Below are positions 19,974 to 23,052 of a DNA stretch of 23,052 nucleotides, in pieces. The notes below the pieces were generated by a model. It was not told the origin of the DNA. It did not search any database and was given only the letters and a program-made list of their open reading frames with translations. A program made the translations under genes and the position numbers. Location: the IMG/VR virus record IMGVR_UViG_3300043639_000100, positions 1-23,052 of that record, one strand, 5' to 3'. How positions within the stretch are numbered: position 1 is the first letter of the stretch; each line of letters opens with the position of its first letter. The stretch comes from a virus.

Positions 19974-19988
19974 TTAAGAATTTCTTAA
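19974..19988. promoter_or_regulatory. CtrA-type box between terminase and portal
   Basis: TTAA-GAATTTC-TTAA matches the alphaproteobacterial CtrA consensus TTAA-N7-TTAA exactly and is embedded in a longer palindrome TCTTAAG-AATTT-CTTAAGA (19972-19990). It sits in the 60-base gap between two divergent genes that both lack ribosome binding sites. I found no other full match when scanning the window by eye. Confidence 0.65.
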
Positions 19989-20010
19989 GAAACGCCTGTT
20001 AGCTGTGGTC

Positions 20011-22347
20011 ATGGCTGATAATCCCTTGGGTGCCGTGAACGTCTTGCAGGTGGTGCCGCCGGCGGTGCTGGAGGCGCAGCTGCTCAAACAGCAGCAGGAT
20101 CGGGCGGCAGCCAACGCGCCCGCCCAGCCCGCCCCGCCGCAGCTCGTGGGCTATATCCGGGGCCAGTTCGAGGTCTTTCGCAATCACCGCAATACCGCGT
20201 CGGGCTGGTCAAACCGGCTGATTGAGGCCATGCGGGCGTTCAACGGCCAGTACAATCCGACCAAGCTGCAGGATGTGAAGAAGTTCGGCGGGTCGGAGAT
20301 TTATGCCAGGCTGACCGCGCAAAAATGTCGAGCGGCCTCTTCCTTGTTGCGGGATGTCTATCTCGGCAGTGACCGGCCGTGGGCGGTGCGCGCGCCGGCG
20401 GATCCGGATGTTCCCGACGATATCATGCAGAAGGTTGATGCGCTGCTGCAGCATGAGCAGCAGATGGTGCAGCAGACGATCGGTCAGCCGCCGCCGGAGG
20501 ATGCTGCCCGTACCCGCCGCATGGCGCTGATGGAGTCGGCGCAGGAGGCGGCCAGAAAGCTGGCGCAGAAGCAGGCCAAAACGTCCGAGGACAAGATCGA
20601 GGAATTTCTCCGGAATGGGTTTTTTTATCACGCTTTGGCTGAATTTCTTGTGGATCTACCGATTTTTCCGTTCGCCTGTATCAAGGGCCCGACCGTCAAG
20701 ATCGTGCCTGAAATTCAGTGGCAGAATGGCAAACCGCTGGTCAAGCAGATCCCAACCATGATGTGGGACCGGGTGTCGCCGTTCGACATCTGGTGGACAC
20801 CTGGCGTCTCCGACATCGCCAACGCTGACGTGATCGAGAAATCCGGCCTGACGCGGGCTGAACTCAACGACATGCTGGATCTGTCGGGGTTCAATCACGA
20901 CGAGGTGCGCGCTGTTCTGACTGAGTTCGGCCGCGGCGGGCTGTACGACAATTGGGACACCACGGATGCCGAACGAGCTGTGCTCGAGAGTCGGGAGAAT
21001 CCGGCTTGGAACCGCTCTGGCTTGATCAGCCAGATGGAGTTTCACGGAAATATTCAGGGTGAAATTCTACAAGACTACGGCATGCCTGGAATTTCCGATC
21101 CGGTTCGGGACTATCACGTCGACGCCTATTGCATCGGTAGCCACATTATCAAAGCAAATCTATCACCTTCACCGCGGGCGCGGCACAATTATTTTGTCAC
21201 TTCGTTCGAGAAAGTGCCGGGAACGCCGGTCGGCAATTCGCTCACTGACCTGATTTCCGATATCCAAGACGTCGCCAATGCCACCCTGCGGGCGCTGGTC
21301 AACAATATGAGCATCGCTTCCGGACCGCAGGTGGTGGTCAATGTCGAGCGTTGCCGGCCGGAAGAGAACGTCGACGAGATATATCCGTGGAAACGCTGGC
21401 ATGTGGTCAGCGATCCCGTCGGCAACAATGCCAAGCCACCGATCGAGTTTTTTCAGCCGCAGAGCAATGCTCAGGAGCTGCTCACGGTGTTCAAGGCATT
21501 TGTCGACCTGAGCGACGACGTCAGTGCCATTCCAAAATATATCGGCGGGCAAGCTTCCGGTGGGGCGGGACGCACGGCGTCCGGCCTTGCTATGCTGATG
21601 GGCAACGCCAGCAAGATCCTGCAGACAGTCGCTGCCAATATCGACCGCGATATTTTCGAGGTGGCGCTGCAGCAGTTGTCGGATCTGGTGCTGCTGACGG
21701 ATACGACCGGCGCACTGACTGGGGAAGAGGATATTTATGTCCAGGGCGTGAACGTGGCGGTCCAGCGTGAGACCCAGCGGCAACGTCAGCTCGAGTTCCT
21801 GCAGCACACCAACAATCCGGTCGACCTCGAAATCATGGGGATGAAGGGCCGCGGGACGGTGCTGCGCAGTGTGTCGCAGACCATCGGGCTCGACGGCGAG
21901 GAGGTGGTGCCGTCGGATGAAGAACTCGCCAAGAAGCAGGAGAAGCAGGAGAAGAACAAGCAGGTCCAGGCGATCAACGAGCAGGTCGACAAGGGTGTTC
22001 AGGCCGGTGTCGAGCAGGGCGTTCAGAAGATCGCTTCGGAACTCACCGCCGGGTTCCTAGCCTCGCACGCCGCAATGCCAGGCGAGGAAGCGCCGGGTGG
22101 CTCGCCAGGGATGGGTGCTCCTCCTAGCGGACCAGGAGCGGGTCCACCTGGTGCCCCACCCGGACCGCCTGGGATCGGTGGGCCACCGCGGCCGGCCAAT
22201 ATCGGTGAAGCGGCGAACCAGGCGCGCGGCAGCCAGCCGACACCGATGTCGAACGCGCCGGCGTTACCGGGAAACGTGGTCGGGCTGCAGCGTAAGCCGA
22301 TGGGTCCAGGAATGCGGCCACCGCCGATCGGTGGCGGACCGGGATGA
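20011..22347 (+). CDS. Portal protein
   Basis: A 778-residue portal protein (780 if GTG 20005 is used), forming the ring at the prohead vertex through which DNA enters and to which the tail attaches. Portal-like features are the N-terminal helix FEVFRNHRNTASGWSNRLIE, the segment FDIWWTPGVSDIANADVIEK, and the C-terminal ASGGAGRTASGLAMLMGNAS followed by KILQTVAANIDRDIFEVALQ, a stretch typical of podovirus-like portals. After a charged coiled coil (KKQEKQEKNKQVQAINEQVD) the last 100 residues are Gly/Pro-rich (PGGSPGMGAPPSGPGAGPPG) and likely disordered. The length is at the upper end for portals. The promoter region is the CtrA-type box; ATG 20011 has no ribosome binding site, so leaderless translation is possible. 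Confidence 0.9.
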   Translation: MADNPLGAVNVLQVVPPAVLEAQLLKQQQDRAAANAPAQPAPPQLVGYIRGQFEVFRNHRNTASGWSNRLIEAMRAFNGQYNPTKLQDVKKFGGSEIYARLTAQKCRAASSLLRDVYLGSDRPWAVRAPADPDVPDDIMQKVDALLQHEQQMVQQTIGQPPPEDAARTRRMALMESAQEAARKLAQKQAKTSEDKIEEFLRNGFFYHALAEFLVDLPIFPFACIKGPTVKIVPEIQWQNGKPLVKQIPTMMWDRVSPFDIWWTPGVSDIANADVIEKSGLTRAELNDMLDLSGFNHDEVRAVLTEFGRGGLYDNWDTTDAERAVLESRENPAWNRSGLISQMEFHGNIQGEILQDYGMPGISDPVRDYHVDAYCIGSHIIKANLSPSPRARHNYFVTSFEKVPGTPVGNSLTDLISDIQDVANATLRALVNNMSIASGPQVVVNVERCRPEENVDEIYPWKRWHVVSDPVGNNAKPPIEFFQPQSNAQELLTVFKAFVDLSDDVSAIPKYIGGQASGGAGRTASGLAMLMGNASKILQTVAANIDRDIFEVALQQLSDLVLLTDTTGALTGEEDIYVQGVNVAVQRETQRQRQLEFLQHTNNPVDLEIMGMKGRGTVLRSVSQTIGLDGEEVVPSDEELAKKQEKQEKNKQVQAINEQVDKGVQAGVEQGVQKIASELTAGFLASHAAMPGEEAPGGSPGMGAPPSGPGAGPPGAPPGPPGIGGPPRPANIGEAANQARGSQPTPMSNAPALPGNVVGLQRKPMGPGMRPPPIGGGPG

Positions 22348-22374
22348 GGTTCAACCAAGAGGGAGTGAACGACC

Positions 22375-22614
22375 ATGCCTGAATATCATCTCAAAGTTCG
22401 CAAGACCCTGGCGGATGTGATCGAGATCGTCACTGCGCCAACCCGCGAGGAAGCCATTATCCAGGTGATCGACGCGGCAGGTCCGGACAATTCAGTCGAG
22501 GTCTTCACCATTCAGGAGGCGTCGACGATCGCGGGTGCTGGTACCACCGGCACCACCGGCACCACCGGCACCACCGGCACCACCGGCGGATCCGGACCTA
22601 CAGGAACTTCATAA
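22375..22614 (+). CDS. Small protein with collagen-like tail (1)
   Basis: A 79-residue protein with GAGGGAG upstream of ATG 22375. A compact N-terminal domain of about 50 residues (MPEYHLKVRKTLADVIEIVT, then APTREEAIIQVIDAAGP) is followed by GTTGTTGTTGTTGTTGG, a Gly-x-y collagen-like tail. It is a paralogue of the next gene: both have a T-R-E-A-A/E-A-I helix in the same place and a G-x-y tail. It sits 27 bases after the portal. A virion-decoration role is a guess. Confidence 0.75.
   Translation: MPEYHLKVRKTLADVIEIVTAPTREEAIIQVIDAAGPDNSVEVFTIQEASTIAGAGTTGTTGTTGTTGTTGGSGPTGTS
22543..22587 (+). repeat. Five 9-bp tandem repeats
   Basis: ACCACCGGC is repeated five times without change (22543-22587), encoding TTG units of the collagen-like tail. 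Perfect repeats point to recent slippage. Confidence 0.9.
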
Positions 22615-22626
22615 AGGAGGACGGCC

Positions 22627-22896
22627 ATGGCGACGTTTTACATCAGGCAGCGGTTGAAGGGTCCGATCGGGATCGTAACGGTCCAAGCCAATACCCGCGA
22701 AGCAGCGATTGCTATTCTCGCGCAATCAGCTGCTCCAGGGACAGAGTACGACGTGCTGGATGCTTCGACTGTTTTGGCTACCACAGGAACGACAGGTCCG
22801 ACGGCTCCATCAGGCATGACGGGTTTCGCTATGGCTGTTGATCCGACAGGTCCGACGGGTCTGACAGGTCCATCAGGTCCGACTGGTCCAGCATGA
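22627..22896 (+). CDS. Small protein with collagen-like tail (2)
   Basis: An 89-residue protein with a perfect AAAGGAGG ribosome binding site before ATG 22627. The N-terminal domain (MATFYIRQRLKGPIGIVTVQ, ANTREAAIAILAQSAAPGTE) parallels that of the preceding gene. The tail is TTGTTGPTAPSGMTG, then DPTGPTGLTGPSGPTGPA, Gly-x-y collagen-like. The DNA of this tail is not perfectly repetitive, unlike the upstream copy, so the duplication is older than the slippage there. The stop overlaps the glycosyltransferase start (ATGA), so the pair is probably co-translated with it. Confidence 0.75.
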   Translation: MATFYIRQRLKGPIGIVTVQANTREAAIAILAQSAAPGTEYDVLDASTVLATTGTTGPTAPSGMTGFAMAVDPTGPTGLTGPSGPTGPA

Positions 22897-23052
22897 AACT
22901 CGCCTGGAATGCGATCGTCAAAAATGAAGAGGCACGGATTGAACGCTGCATAAAAAGTCTGTTGCCTCACATCGACTATGCGGTGGTGGTTGACACCGGG
23001 TCGGAGGATCGCACTCCAGAGAAGATATCACGGTTGTTCGCACAGGCGCGCA
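22893..23052 (+). CDS. Family 2 glycosyltransferase, cut by window edge
   Basis: The first 53 codons of a plus-strand gene running off the right edge: MKLAWNAIVKNEEARIERCI, KSLLPHIDYAVVVDTGSEDR, then TPEKISRLF. W-N-A-I-V-K-N-E-E, I-x-R-C-I-x-S-L and V-V-V-D-T-G-S-x-D-x-T are the nucleotide-sugar binding start of a GT-A fold, family 2 glycosyltransferase. It would transfer a sugar to a phage or host acceptor; donor and acceptor are unknown. Coupling to the collagen-like gene (ATGA) makes that tail a possible acceptor. Confidence 0.85.
   Translation, partial: MKLAWNAIVKNEEARIERCIKSLLPHIDYAVVVDTGSEDRTPEKISRLFAQAR

Overview
The window looks like 23 kb of a tailed double-stranded DNA phage, or a prophage of one, from an alphaproteobacterial host that is most likely Bradyrhizobium-like. 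Phage identity rests on a large terminase, a candidate small terminase, a portal protein, a family A DNA polymerase, an SF1 helicase and dozens of tightly packed small genes. The host is inferred from three signs: two secreted proteins ending in a VPGPxxGAGxPG-helix-RRR sorting tail of the kind I associate with Bradyrhizobiaceae; a TTAA-N7-TTAA box matching the alphaproteobacterial CtrA consensus; and a phage regulator whose C-terminal half resembles a CtrA/OmpR winged helix. None of this was tested by database search.

Layout. Bases 1-14768 are almost entirely minus-strand. Reading with transcription, from 14.7 kb down to 8.7 kb there is an early-type array of small genes, many joined by ATGA overlaps: DUF6011-like, HNH-like, GP88-like, DUF2786, an HExxH metallopeptidase, an HTH protein and Zn-finger proteins. 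Three near-identical palindromes, GGTTGACAWWWTGTCAACC, sit upstream of genes starting at 14686, 13385 and 11846 and overlap TTGACA -35 elements. Next comes a two-gene island of exosortase-type (PEP-CTERM-like) secreted proteins at 7.1-8.6 kb. It is bounded by a hairpin over the ribosome binding site of the first gene and by a strong terminator after the second. Then follow a Pro/Gly repeat protein with its own terminator, small structural or accessory genes, and a replication block: polymerase, a 56-aa protein, helicase and DUF4406. The polymerase has its exonuclease I motif displaced by one base.

Bases 14.77-15.9 kb are largely non-coding and repeat-rich. They hold an 18-bp inverted repeat around an AT-rich core, 20-bp direct repeats, a perfect palindrome and 24-bp tandem repeats, and are the best candidate for a replication or control region. 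A small plus-strand membrane protein, a terminator and the CtrA/OmpR-like regulator follow.

Bases 16.7-19.95 kb are minus-strand: two small genes, a methyltransferase, a 39-aa ORF, and the large and small terminase. The portal gene diverges from the small terminase across a 60-bp gap holding the CtrA-like box. After the portal come two paralogous small proteins with collagen-like tails and a truncated family 2 glycosyltransferase. Methyltransferase, glycosyltransferase, collagen-like proteins and exosortase-type proteins together suggest investment in surface or virion glycan chemistry.
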